64,000 nt of DNA, from NCBI GenBank assembly GCA_052380005.1, contig JBQTCJ010000012.1. One strand, given 5' to 3'. The stretch is from Salinarimonas sp052380005 (GTDB lineage: Bacteria; Pseudomonadota; Alphaproteobacteria; Rhizobiales; Beijerinckiaceae). Below, in pieces: positions 1-8,625 of this stretch; the first letter of the stretch is position 1, and each line of letters opens with the position of its first letter. The translations under genes were made by a program, and so were the position numbers. The notes under the pieces are model-generated. The model made no database searches. It was not told the origin of the DNA and saw nothing but the letters and a program-made list of their open reading frames with translations.

Positions 1-386
1 CCGCGGACGCGGCGGCGATCCTCGCCCGCCTGCCCGAGATCGCGCCGCGCGCGTCGCGGCTGGAGGAGGCGCTCGCCTGCCTCGCGCAGGCCCGCGACGT
101 CGTCGGCGCCGCGGCGCTGGCGGGTGTCGCGCCGCGCACGCTCCAGCGGCTCGTGCGGGACGAGACGGGCCGGCCCCCCGACTTCTGGCGCCGCCTCGCC
201 CGCGCCCGCCGCGCCGCCCGCATGCTTCTCGCGGGCGCGCCGCCCGCCGAGGCCGCCTTCGCCGCGGGCTACGCCGATCAGCCCCACCTCACCCGCGAGC
301 TCGCCCGCTGGCTCGGCACGACGCCGGGCCGGCTCGTGCGCGACGAGGCCGTGGCGGCGATGGTGCTGGCGACGGGGTACGGGTGA
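1..386 (+). CDS. AraC-family regulator, C-terminal part (cut by window start)
   Basis: This is the 3' end of a gene that begins before the window. Frame 3 is open from base 3 to the TGA at 384-386 and encodes about 127 residues. The last 75 residues look like an AraC/XylS DNA-binding domain. A first helix-turn-helix lies around GVAPRTLQRLVRDETG, and a second around AAFAAGYADQPHLTRELARW, followed by the usual GTTPGRLVRD ending. In AraC proteins this domain follows a ligand-sensing N-terminal domain, which is not visible here, so neither the ligand nor the target can be stated. The gene converges with the dCTP deaminase-like gene downstream, with 6 bases between the stops. Confidence 0.75.
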   Translation, partial: ADAAAILARLPEIAPRASRLEEALACLAQARDVVGAAALAGVAPRTLQRLVRDETGRPPDFWRRLARARRAARMLLAGAPPAEAAFAAGYADQPHLTRELARWLGTTPGRLVRDEAVAAMVLATGYG

Positions 387-392
387 GGGGGG

Positions 393-950
393 TCAGGCGG
401 GTTTCGCGGCCAGGCCGGCGGCTGTCTGATCTGCGAAGATGCCCGTGTACCCGCGATCGGGGGTGCCGACCGTCTGCTCGAACACCAGCTGGCAGATGAA
501 CATTCCCGGATCGAGCATCACCTGATGCGGACCGAAGTTGAAGATCTCCAGCTGGATCTGGCCCTTGAAACCCGAATGGATGATCGGGGCGGTGACGTGG
601 ATGCCGACACCAAGACGTGCCAGAGAGCTCTTGCCCTCGACGCGCGCCGCGAGACGCGAGAGGTGCGGGATCGCGACCTTCTCCAGCGTCCAGGCGAGCA
701 CGAAGCTCTTCGGCTCCAGCGGATAGGAGCCGTTGTGCTCGACCTGGAACTTCGCGAAATCCGCGTAGCTGTAGCTTCGGTCGCCCGGACGGACCAGGAG
801 CCCGCCCGTCGCCTGCCACTGCATGAACCTGCTCGCGAGGCGCAGGTCGATGGCCGTCGAGCTCACGGCCACGTCGAGATCGGGTAGCGGATCGATCTCG
901 ACCATCCGCTGCGTCAAAGCGATGCGAATCTCCCGATCGGTCAGGATCAC
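393..950 (-). CDS. dcd: dCTP deaminase-family protein (Dcd/dUTPase fold)
   Basis: The protein resembles dCTP deaminases, which turn dCTP into dUTP (some also hydrolyse it to dUMP) and belong to the trimeric dUTPase fold. The core motif GKSSLARLGVGIHV is followed by the catalytic-type segment QLEIFN, whose Glu is the expected base, and then by DPGMFICQLVFE. I place the start at the GTG at 948-950, because it begins with VILTDREI like other Dcd proteins and has an AGGAG site 7 bases upstream. This gives 185 residues, the normal family size. A longer in-frame reading runs back to 1031 but would overlap the upstream gene. The sequence is more divergent than a housekeeping alphaproteobacterial Dcd (for example STAIDLRL near residue 30), so it may be an accessory or defence-related copy. 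It sits 25 bases behind the 84-residue gene. Confidence 0.8.
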   Translation of the reverse strand: MILTDREIRIALTQRMVEIDPLPDLDVAVSSTAIDLRLASRFMQWQATGGLLVRPGDRSYSYADFAKFQVEHNGSYPLEPKSFVLAWTLEKVAIPHLSRLAARVEGKSSLARLGVGIHVTAPIIHSGFKGQIQLEIFNFGPHQVMLDPGMFICQLVFEQTVGTPDRGYTGIFADQTAAGLAAKPA

Positions 951-975
951 GGCCCGCTCCTGTGAGGTGGCCGAC

Positions 976-1230
976 TCAAGCCACTTCGTGAGCGTTAGCA
1001 AACTCCGACTGCGAAATCCACACGCGCACACGCCCGGAGACGGATTCTCGCGGAAGCTCGATCAGGGCGAGCCCGTCGCGCATTCCGACGATCGGTCCGA
1101 CATCGAGCGCTCCACCGACGACGAGGCTCGAGTCGACGATGATTTCCTCGGCACCATCGCGGGTCTCGATGCGCACGAGGGCCTCCGACGGACCCGGCCC
1201 TTCCAGCAGGCGCTCGCACTTCACCAGCAT
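976..1230 (-). CDS. hypothetical protein, 84 residues, co-transcribed with dCTP deaminase gene
   Basis: I do not recognise this protein. I chose the ATG at 1228-1230 because GAGGAG lies 7 bases upstream. A longer frame to 1359 exists but has no comparable site. The predicted protein is a small beta-rich acidic chain starting MLVKCERLLEGP, with strands such as ALVRIET and EEIIVDSSLVVGG, and it ends FANAHEVA. No signal peptide or membrane segment is visible. The next gene, the dCTP deaminase, follows 25 bases later on the same strand, so the two are probably one transcript. The local base composition is visibly less GC-rich than the flanks, which fits an acquired cassette. Confidence 0.6.
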   Translation of the reverse strand: MLVKCERLLEGPGPSEALVRIETRDGAEEIIVDSSLVVGGALDVGPIVGMRDGLALIELPRESVSGRVRVWISQSEFANAHEVA

Positions 1231-1371
1231 CGACTTCTCCTCGCTTCTTCGATTCTCGCCGCGTCGGGTGCCGAGCATAGCGTGTGCACTCGAGCACGCC
1301 ACCGCGAGAGTGAAACACTCAACATGAATCTCGGGTTGCAAACCTGGTTTGCGGATCACGGCCGGTCGACC

Positions 1372-1478
1372 CTAGAGCCCTATCCGACCTGACGGAATCA
1401 GGTCGAATGGGGCTCTAGATTCCTCGTCGGAGCATCATCTCCTCCACCAACCGGATTCCACGTGGTGGGATGGTGCTC
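1372..1478. repeat. two adjacent imperfect palindromes (REP-like)
   Basis: The intergenic stretch holds two hairpin-forming units. The first (1372-1418) has arms CTAGAGCCC and GGGGCTCTAG enclosing CCGACCTGA and TCAGGTCGA. The second (1431-1478) pairs AGCATCATC with GATGGTGCT around CCACC and GGTGG. Units bounded by CTAGAG/CTCTAG and AGCAT are common dispersed intergenic palindromes in Rhizobiales (from memory). They could also act as terminators or RNA-stabilising hairpins for the neighbouring genes. Confidence 0.6.
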
Positions 1479-1503
1479 TAGCAGCTGCGTGTGAACGCCG
1501 CGC

Positions 1504-1893
1504 TTACGCCGCCCCGCCCACCGCCGAGCAGATCTCCACCAGATAGCCGTCGAGATCCGTCACGTAGGACGTCGTCTGCCCCCACTCCTCCCGCCGGGGC
1601 GCCTGCTTCGGGATAGCGCCGGCGGCGACCGCACGGGCGAAGGCGCCCTCCACGTCGTCCGTCTCGAAGGCGATCTCGAAGCTCGGGCGCAGCGGGTCCG
1701 GCGCCGCCGGGTCCTTGCCGAGCGTGCGCATCAGGCGCCGGGAGGAGAAGGACAGCGTGGTCGAGCCGGTGGCGAGCTCGCCGTAGTCGTCGGAGGGGTG
1801 CAGCATGCCCCGCGCGAGGCCGAAGGCGCGCTCGTAGAACGCGAGCGTGGCGGGGACGTCCTCGACGTAGAGGATCGTGTACCTGAGCTTCAT
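1504..1893 (-). CDS. VOC (glyoxalase/bleomycin-resistance) superfamily protein
   Basis: The start at the ATG 1891-1893 (MKLRYTILYVEDV) is supported by a GGAG site about 7 bases upstream. A reading ten residues longer is also open. The 129-residue protein has the paired beta-alpha-beta-beta-beta layout of vicinal oxygen chelate proteins: a first module beginning LRYTILYVEDVPATLAFYERAFG, and a second with SFEIAFETDDVEGAFARAVAAGA ending in YVTDLDGYLVEI. The final Glu (LVEI) is a typical metal ligand of the fold. Members include glyoxalase I, dioxygenases and antibiotic-binding proteins. Nothing here fixes the substrate, so only the superfamily is assigned. Confidence 0.8.
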   Translation of the reverse strand: MKLRYTILYVEDVPATLAFYERAFGLARGMLHPSDDYGELATGSTTLSFSSRRLMRTLGKDPAAPDPLRPSFEIAFETDDVEGAFARAVAAGAIPKQAPRREEWGQTTSYVTDLDGYLVEICSAVGGAA

Positions 1894-1983
1894 CGTGATC
1901 TCCGTTGCGGATGCGGGCGCCACCCTGCTCCCGGCGCGCCGCCCCGTCTTGAAGAATCGCGACAGGTTCTCGGGAACGGGCCC

Positions 1984-2433
1984 TCAGGACGCCCGCGGGA
2001 CGACGAAGGCGATCGCGTGGCCCGGCGGCGGGAACGGCGCCTCGATGGCGTCGCGGGTCACCCGTGGCAGCGCCGGGGGACCGAGCACGTGCAGCGCGAG
2101 GATGACGAGGATCGCCGTGAGCACCGCGATCCGTATGCGGCTGTCCGCGGCGGCGGCGCGCAGGCGTCGCGCGAGGTCCGCGTGCGCGTCCGGCCTCCGC
2201 CTCGCCACCGGCGCGAGCGCCGTCGGCACCGGGGACCGCGGCGGGCGCGGACGCGCGCCCGCCAGATCCGTGGCCGAGATCACCGGCGCCGCCAACGCGT
2301 GGCGCACGGCGGTGCTCACGACCGGCCGCACGACCCGGCTGCCGGGATCGAGGTCGAGCACCGGCAGGATCATGTCCGCAGCCGGAACGGCGCGGCGCGC
2401 GACCTTCGGCGTTGGGACTATGGTCTCGGGCAA
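1984..2433 (-). CDS. hypothetical protein with one membrane segment
   Basis: The function is unknown. The frame is open for 149 residues from a TTG at 2431-2433; an ATG at 2371-2373 is an alternative start, and neither has a strong ribosome-binding site. The first 95 residues are Pro/Ala/Arg-rich and probably disordered. They are followed by one hydrophobic helix (IRIAVLTAILVILALHVLG) and a short tail ending FVVPRAS. This is the pattern of a single-pass inner-membrane protein with a cytoplasmic linker. The gene lies between the VOC gene and the UPF0173 gene, all on the minus strand, with gaps of about 90-115 bases. Confidence 0.5.
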   Translation of the reverse strand: MPETIVPTPKVARRAVPAADMILPVLDLDPGSRVVRPVVSTAVRHALAAPVISATDLAGARPRPPRSPVPTALAPVARRRPDAHADLARRLRAAAADSRIRIAVLTAILVILALHVLGPPALPRVTRDAIEAPFPPPGHAIAFVVPRAS

Positions 2434-2547
2434 GGCGGCCTCGGCGCGTTGGTTAAGCGATCCTTAACGCGCGACCCTGCCAGAGCGTCGCGCGGCGTGC
2501 CAGCGCGGCACGCGATCATGGTTAACGCCCCTGAACCAAGAGCCCGG

Positions 2548-3255
2548 TCATCCCCCGATGCGCACCGGCATGCACTTGTGCGGCACCACGACCTGCGTCG
2601 CCGCACCCTGCATCGCGGCGACGAAGCCGTCCGCCGTCGCGGCGATCAGCGGGAACGTGCCGTAGTGGCAGGGGATCGCCGTCCCGGCGTCGGGGAAGTA
2701 GCGCCTCATCGCCAGCGCCGCGACCTCGGCGCCCATGGTGAAGCGGTCGCCGATCGGGACGAGCACGACGTCGGGCCGGTGCAGCTCGGCGATCAGCGCC
2801 ATGTCGGAGAAGATGTCGGTGTCGCCCATGTGATAGACGGTCGGCTCGCCCGGCGCCTTGACGATGAGGCCGTTGGCGCTGCCGAGCGGGAAGCCGACGC
2901 CCTGCTCGACCAGCCCGGCGGAATGGTCGGCCCGCACCATCGTCACCGTGAAGCCGCCCTGGTCCACCGTGCCGCCGGTGTTCATCGGGTCGAACGCCTC
3001 GACGCCCTGCGCGGCCAGGTACATGCACAGATCGTAATTGGTGACGACCTTGGCCCCATGCTCCTTGGCGATGGCCACCGCGTCGCCGACGTGGTCGCCG
3101 TGGGCGTGGGTGATGAGGACGTGCGTGACGCCCTTCGTCGCCTGCGCGAGGTCGCCCTCGAAGGCGGGGTTGCCGGAGAGGAACGGGTCGATCAGGACGA
3201 CGGCGTCGCCGAGCTCGAGCCGGAAGGCGGAATGTCCGAACCAGGTGATCTTCAT
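2548..3255 (-). CDS. UPF0173 family metal-dependent hydrolase
   Basis: This is a 235-residue metallo-beta-lactamase-fold protein. It starts MKITWFGHSAFRLELG, the typical opening of UPF0173. The metal-binding HAHGDH motif is near residue 52, and further ligands are probably in MGDTDIF (Asp) and IPCHYGTFP (His). Family members are cytosolic hydrolases of unproven substrate, related to UlaG-type lactonases. The ATG at 3253-3255 follows a GGGAG site. The gene is divergent from ruvX, with a 105-base spacer that must hold promoters for both. Confidence 0.88.
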   Translation of the reverse strand: MKITWFGHSAFRLELGDAVVLIDPFLSGNPAFEGDLAQATKGVTHVLITHAHGDHVGDAVAIAKEHGAKVVTNYDLCMYLAAQGVEAFDPMNTGGTVDQGGFTVTMVRADHSAGLVEQGVGFPLGSANGLIVKAPGEPTVYHMGDTDIFSDMALIAELHRPDVVLVPIGDRFTMGAEVAALAMRRYFPDAGTAIPCHYGTFPLIAATADGFVAAMQGAATQVVVPHKCMPVRIGG

Positions 3256-3360
3256 GGGTCGCGCTCCCTCGTCGCTTGCCTTATGAACGCATCCGCGCGG
3301 CGGAGGCTCCGTCCCGCCGACCCGGACCACGGACATGATTCGCGATCGAGACGATAGCGC

Positions 3361-3861
3361 ATGAGCGCGGAGCTGGAGACGCTCGCCGCGACCCTGCCGC
3401 CCCGCGGGCGGCTGATCGGCGTCGACCTCGGCACGAAGACGATCGGGCTCGCGCTCTCCGATCCCGATCGGCGCATCGCGAGCCCGCTCGAGACGATTCG
3501 CCGCTCGAAGTTCGGCCCCGACGCGGCGCGCCTCGCCGCGCTGGTCGCCACCCACGAGGTCGCCGCGATCGTGGTGGGGCTGCCGCTCAACATGGACGGC
3601 AGCGCCGGGCCGCGGGTGCAGGCGACGCGCGCCTTCATGCGCAACCTCGCGCCCCTCGTCCCGTGCCCGATCGTGCCGTGGGACGAGCGGCTCTCGACGG
3701 TCGCGGTCACCCGCATGCTGATCGAGGCCGACGCGTCCCGCGCCCGCCGCGGCGAGGTCGTCGACAAGGTGGCCGCGGCCTACATCCTGCAGGGGGCGCT
3801 GGAGCGGCTCGCGGCGCTGGCGCAGAGGCGGGACGATCACGAGGACCGCCCGGGGGACTAG
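3361..3861 (+). CDS. ruvX: putative Holliday junction resolvase / pre-16S rRNA nuclease (YqgF family)
   Basis: The 166-residue protein has the RNase H-like YqgF fold. It carries IGVDLGTKTIGLALSD (the first catalytic Asp) near residue 20, VVGLPLNMDGSAGPR near residue 80, and DERLSTVAVTRML with DKVAAAYIL toward the end, which carry the remaining acidic residues. YqgF/RuvX trims the 5' end of pre-16S rRNA in E. coli and has also been proposed as a junction resolvase. Its stop overlaps the rarA stop on the opposite strand by 4 bases (CTAG). Confidence 0.9.
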   Translation: MSAELETLAATLPPRGRLIGVDLGTKTIGLALSDPDRRIASPLETIRRSKFGPDAARLAALVATHEVAAIVVGLPLNMDGSAGPRVQATRAFMRNLAPLVPCPIVPWDERLSTVAVTRMLIEADASRARRGEVVDKVAAAYILQGALERLAALAQRRDDHEDRPGD

Positions 3862-5174
3862 CCGCCCCGACGCTCGCGCCTGAGCTTCTCCCACCAGTCG
3901 AGCCGTTTCCTCACCTCGCGCTCGAAGCCGCGGTCCACCGGCTCGTAGAAGCGCTGGCGCCCGAGCGCCTCGGGCCAGTAGTCCTGGCCGGAGAAGGCAT
4001 CGGGCGCGTCGTGGTCGTAGGCGTAGCCGGCGCCGTAGCCCTCGCTCTTCATGAGCTTGGTCGGCGCGTTGAGGATGGTCTTGGGCGGCATCAGGGAGCC
4101 GTGCTCCTTCGCCGCCCGCATCGCCGCCTTGTACGCCCCGTACACCGCGTTCGATTTCGGTGCGGTGGCGAGGTAGACCGTGGCCTGCGCGAGCGCGAGC
4201 TCGCCCTCCGGCGAGCCGAGGAAGTCGAACGCGTCCTTGGCGGCGTTGGCCACCGCCAGTGCCTGCGGATCTGCGAGCCCGATGTCCTCCACCGCCATGC
4301 GCACGAGCCGGCGCGCGATGAACAGCCGGTCCTCGCCGGCGTCGAGCATGCGGGCGAGGTAGTACAGCGCGGCGTCGGGGTCCGATCCGCGCACCGTCTT
4401 GTGCAGCGCGCTGATCAGGTTGTAGTGGCCCTCCTGCCCCTTGTCGTAGAGCGGCGCGCGGCGCTGGACGATCTCGATCAGCGTCTTCGTGTCGAACGTC
4501 TCCCCCGCCCGGGCCGAGCGCCAGACCTCCTCGGCGAGCGTGAGCGCGGCGCGCCCGTCGCCATCCGCCATGCGCGCCAGCGCGGCGCGAGCGTCCGCGT
4601 CGAGCGGCAGCGGCTTCCCCTGAGCCTCCTCGGCGCGGGCGAGCAGCCGCTCGATCGCGGCCTCGTCGAGGGAGCGGAAGGTCAATACGCGGGCGCGCGA
4701 GAGGAGCGCGGCGTTGAGCTCGAAGGAGGGGTTCTCGGTCGTGGCGCCCACCAGAGTGATGGTGCCGTCCTCCATCACCGGCAGGAAGGCGTCGAGCTGG
4801 GCGCGGTTGAAGCGGTGGATCTCGTCGACGAAGAGCAGCGTGCCCAGCCCCATGGCGCGCCGCTGCCGTGCGGCCTCGAACACCTTCTTGAGGTCGGCGA
4901 CGCCGGAGAAGATCGCCGAGATCTGCACGAAGTCGAGCGCGGTCTCCCCGGCGAGCAGACGCGCGACCGTGGTCTTGCCGGTCCCCGGCGGCCCCCAGAA
5001 AACGAGCGAGCCGAGCGAGCCCGAGGCGATCAGGCGGGTGAGCGCCCCGTCCGGCCCGACGAGATGCTCCTGGCCGACCACCTCGGCGAGGGTCCGCGGC
5101 CGCAGCCGATCGGCGAGCGGGCGGGCGAGATCGGCGTCGGGCGCGGGGCCGGCGGGGGAGAAGAGGTCGGGCAT
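3858..5174 (-). CDS. rarA: replication-associated recombination protein A (MgsA/RarA AAA+ ATPase)
   Basis: This 438-residue AAA+ ATPase belongs to the RarA/MgsA/WRNIP1 family, which acts at stalled replication forks and binds SSB and gapped DNA ends. The Walker A motif GPPGTGKTT is near residue 60 and Walker B LLFVDEIHRFN near 110. Sensor 1 (GATTENPSF) follows. The C-terminal half carries the family tetramerisation region, with SDPDAALYYLARML and LMPPKTILNAPTKLMK. The length is normal. The start ATG at 5172-5174 has no strong ribosome-binding site. It lies beside other DNA-repair genes (uvrC, ruvX) but is not tightly linked to uvrC (85-base gap). Confidence 0.93.
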   Translation of the reverse strand: MPDLFSPAGPAPDADLARPLADRLRPRTLAEVVGQEHLVGPDGALTRLIASGSLGSLVFWGPPGTGKTTVARLLAGETALDFVQISAIFSGVADLKKVFEAARQRRAMGLGTLLFVDEIHRFNRAQLDAFLPVMEDGTITLVGATTENPSFELNAALLSRARVLTFRSLDEAAIERLLARAEEAQGKPLPLDADARAALARMADGDGRAALTLAEEVWRSARAGETFDTKTLIEIVQRRAPLYDKGQEGHYNLISALHKTVRGSDPDAALYYLARMLDAGEDRLFIARRLVRMAVEDIGLADPQALAVANAAKDAFDFLGSPEGELALAQATVYLATAPKSNAVYGAYKAAMRAAKEHGSLMPPKTILNAPTKLMKSEGYGAGYAYDHDAPDAFSGQDYWPEALGRQRFYEPVDRGFEREVRKRLDWWEKLRRERRGG

Positions 5175-5259
5175 GAGGGCAATCTACCGCGCTGCGGGCG
5201 CCGGGCGCCAGCGCCACCGCCGCACGCGCGCGGGGACGAGGCGGACGGCAGGGGGCGCG

Positions 5260-7374
5260 TCAATCGTGGAAGTGGTCGTAGACCGCCTTGGCCGTCGCGG
5301 CGTTGACGCCCGGCGTCTTCATCAGGTCCTCGAGGGCGGCGCGCTGGATGGCCTTGACCGTGCCGAAGTGATGGAGGAGCGCGCGCTTGCGGGCGGGGCC
5401 GATGCCGGCGATCTCGTCGAGGGGGTTCTGCACCATCGCCCGCTTGCGCTTGGCGCGATGGGTGCCGATGGCGAAGCGGTGGGCCTCGTCGCGCAGGCGC
5501 TGGACGAAGTAGAGCGCCGGGTCGCGCGGGGGCAGCTTGAACGGGCTCCTGCCCTCGACGAAGAAGGTCTCGCGACCCGCATCGCGGTCTCGCCCCTTGG
5601 CGATGCCGACGACGGCGACGTCGGTGACGCCGATCCCGGCGAGCGCCTTGCGCGCCGCCGCGACCTGCCCGGCGCCGCCGTCGATGAGCACGAGGTCCGG
5701 CCAGGCGGGGAACTCCTCGTCGGAGGAGGCTGCGGCCTCGAGCGCCTCCTCCTCGTTCTCGGCGTCCTCGGCGATGTCCTCCTCGGCGACGTCTTCGGCG
5801 ATCAGCGCCTCGTCGATCTCGCGCGCCTCCTCCGGCTCGTCGGCCACCGCCTCGTCGCGCGCGTGCACGAGCCGGTCCGGATGCTCCTTCACCAGCCGCG
5901 CGAAACGCCGGCCGAGCACCTCCTGCATCATCCCGAAGTCATCCCCGGGCGTCAGGTCCTGCGACTTGATGTTGAAGGTGCGGTAGTGCTGCTTCATGAA
6001 GCCGCCGACACCCGCGACGATCATGGCGCCGACCGCGTTCGTCCCCATGATGTGCGAGTTGTCGTAGACCTCCACCCGCCGCGGCGCGCGCGCCAGGCCG
6101 AAGGCCTGGGCGAGCACGTCGAGCAGCTTCGCCTGCGAGGAGCGCTCCGCGAGGCGCCGGCCGAGCGCCTCCTTGGCGTTGCGCAGCGCCGCCTCCACCA
6201 TGGCGCGGCGCTCGCCGCGCTTGGGGGCGTGCACCTCCACCTTGTGGCCGGCCTTCAGCGTCAGCGCCTTCTGGACGAGGTCGCGCTCCTCGATGTCGTG
6301 GGAGAGCAGCACGAGGCGGGGCGGCGGCTTGTCGGCGTAGAACAGCGAGACGAAGGAGGCGAGCACCTCCTGTGGGGCGAGGCCCTTGTCGGCCTTGGGG
6401 AAGTAGGCCCGGTTGCCCCAGTTCTGCCAGTTGCGGAAGAAGAACACCTCGACGCAATAGGCCCCGGCCTGCTCGTCGATGGCGACGACGTCCGCCTCCT
6501 CCACGGACTGGGTATTGATCCCCTGCGAGCCCTGGATGGCGGAAAGCGCCGCGATGCGGTCGCGATAGCGCGCCGCGCGCTCGAACTCGAGCGCCTCCGC
6601 CGCGTCCTGCATGTCCGCCGCGAGCCGCTCCTTCACCGCGGTGGAGCGCCCGGCGAGGAACGCGTGCGCCTCCTCGGCGAGCGCCGCGTACTCGTCCTTG
6701 CCGATCTCCCCCGTGCAGGGGCCTGCGCAGCGCTTGATCTGGTGGAGCAGGCAGGGCCGCGTGCGGTTGTCGTAGTAGCTGTCCGTGCAGGTGCGCAGCA
6801 GGAAGGCGCGCTGGAGCGCCGTCATCGTGCGGTTCACCGCCCAGACCGAGGCGAAGGGGCCGAAGAACGCGCCCTTGCGGTTCCGCGCCCCGCGATGCTT
6901 GACGAGCTGCGGCGCGCGCTCGGCATCCTCGGTGAGCAGGATGTAGGGCAGGGACTTGTCGTCCCGCAGCAGCACGTTGTAGCGCGGCTTGAGCTGCTTG
7001 ATCAGGTTCGTCTCGAGCAGCAGCGCCTCGGTCTCGGTCTGCGTGGTGACGAACTCCATCGCCGCCGTGTCGACGATCATCCGGGCGATGCGGTTCGAGT
7101 GCGCGTAGCCGCGCGCGTAGGAGCCCACGCGCGACTTCAGGTTCTTGGCCTTGCCGACGTAGAGCACCTCGCCCGCCGCGTCGATCATGCGGTAGACGCC
7201 CGGCGCGTTGGGTAGCGTCTCCCAGAAGCGCCGGATCACCGACATGCCGGCCTTCAGCTCGGCGGGCGTCTCGAAGTCGAAGGCCGCGCGCGTGCCTTCG
7301 GCGTCCGCGGCTTCCGGCGGACGCGGCGCGTCGGGATCGGTGTCCGGCGGGGGGGATTCGGGGTCGTCGCTCAT
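5260..7374 (-). CDS. uvrC: excinuclease ABC subunit C
   Basis: UvrC makes the 3' and 5' incisions in nucleotide excision repair. The start is the ATG at 7372-7374 (MSDDPES); the frame extends further upstream without family similarity. Domains in the 704-residue protein are a GIY-YIG nuclease (GVYRMIDAAGEVLYVGKAKN, residues 59-78), a UVR motif (about 250-285), the RNase H-like 3' half with YDNSHIMG near 437, and a C-terminal helix-hairpin-helix pair ending VYDHFHD. Between residues about 505 and 555 is a very acidic Glu/Asp/Ala-rich insertion not present in the roughly 610-residue E. coli protein. Similar acidic inserts are common in alphaproteobacterial UvrC (from memory). Confidence 0.95.
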   Translation of the reverse strand: MSDDPESPPPDTDPDAPRPPEAADAEGTRAAFDFETPAELKAGMSVIRRFWETLPNAPGVYRMIDAAGEVLYVGKAKNLKSRVGSYARGYAHSNRIARMIVDTAAMEFVTTQTETEALLLETNLIKQLKPRYNVLLRDDKSLPYILLTEDAERAPQLVKHRGARNRKGAFFGPFASVWAVNRTMTALQRAFLLRTCTDSYYDNRTRPCLLHQIKRCAGPCTGEIGKDEYAALAEEAHAFLAGRSTAVKERLAADMQDAAEALEFERAARYRDRIAALSAIQGSQGINTQSVEEADVVAIDEQAGAYCVEVFFFRNWQNWGNRAYFPKADKGLAPQEVLASFVSLFYADKPPPRLVLLSHDIEERDLVQKALTLKAGHKVEVHAPKRGERRAMVEAALRNAKEALGRRLAERSSQAKLLDVLAQAFGLARAPRRVEVYDNSHIMGTNAVGAMIVAGVGGFMKQHYRTFNIKSQDLTPGDDFGMMQEVLGRRFARLVKEHPDRLVHARDEAVADEPEEAREIDEALIAEDVAEEDIAEDAENEEEALEAAASSDEEFPAWPDLVLIDGGAGQVAAARKALAGIGVTDVAVVGIAKGRDRDAGRETFFVEGRSPFKLPPRDPALYFVQRLRDEAHRFAIGTHRAKRKRAMVQNPLDEIAGIGPARKRALLHHFGTVKAIQRAALEDLMKTPGVNAATAKAVYDHFHD

Positions 7375-7679
7375 CGTGGGCGAGATGTATGCGACCGCCG
7401 GGCGAGGGGGAAGGGCGGCGATGCCGCGGCGGAAGCGGCCTGTCCAGACGGCAATGGGCTCATGGAGGCGGCGCGCCGGCCCAGACTTTGTGCGCCGCAC
7501 CGAATTGACAAACATCCCGGCAGGACGTTCGATGCAACCCGTACTCGTCGAGCTGCGACCGGACGAGAACGCGCGCGGCACGACTGCTTGCCCGATGGCG
7601 GCCTACCCGATATGACCCCTCGCGACACGCGCGCGGGTCCGCTCCACGCGCCCACCGAAGCACGAAGGCTCCGTGATCG
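7375..7679. promoter_or_regulatory. 305-base divergent intergenic region uvrC / prs
   Basis: No credible gene is seen here. It must contain the promoters of uvrC (leftward) and prs (rightward). A TTGACA hexamer occurs at 7505-7510, but the sequence 17 bases downstream (TTCGAT) is a poor -10 box, so the promoter call is weak. GAAGG lies just before the prs start and is the likely ribosome-binding site. No riboswitch motif was recognised. Confidence 0.3.
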
Positions 7680-8612
<933 letters not shown>

Positions 8613-8625
8613 GGCGGGGGCGGGC

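Noticed and set aside
1798..3357. 519-codon plus-strand frame over the VOC to UPF0173 region
   Set aside because: It overlaps three minus-strand genes with better evidence, and its translation is Arg-rich and repetitive.
4714..7215. Very long open frame on the plus strand opposite uvrC
   Set aside because: High-GC DNA makes long antisense frames. The translation is low-complexity (runs of His, Leu, Arg, Val, Glu), with no family motif, while uvrC on the other strand is intact.
7505..7533. Strong sigma70 promoter with TTGACA before prs
   Set aside because: The -35 box is perfect, but the matching -10 (TTCGAT) agrees in only half the positions.
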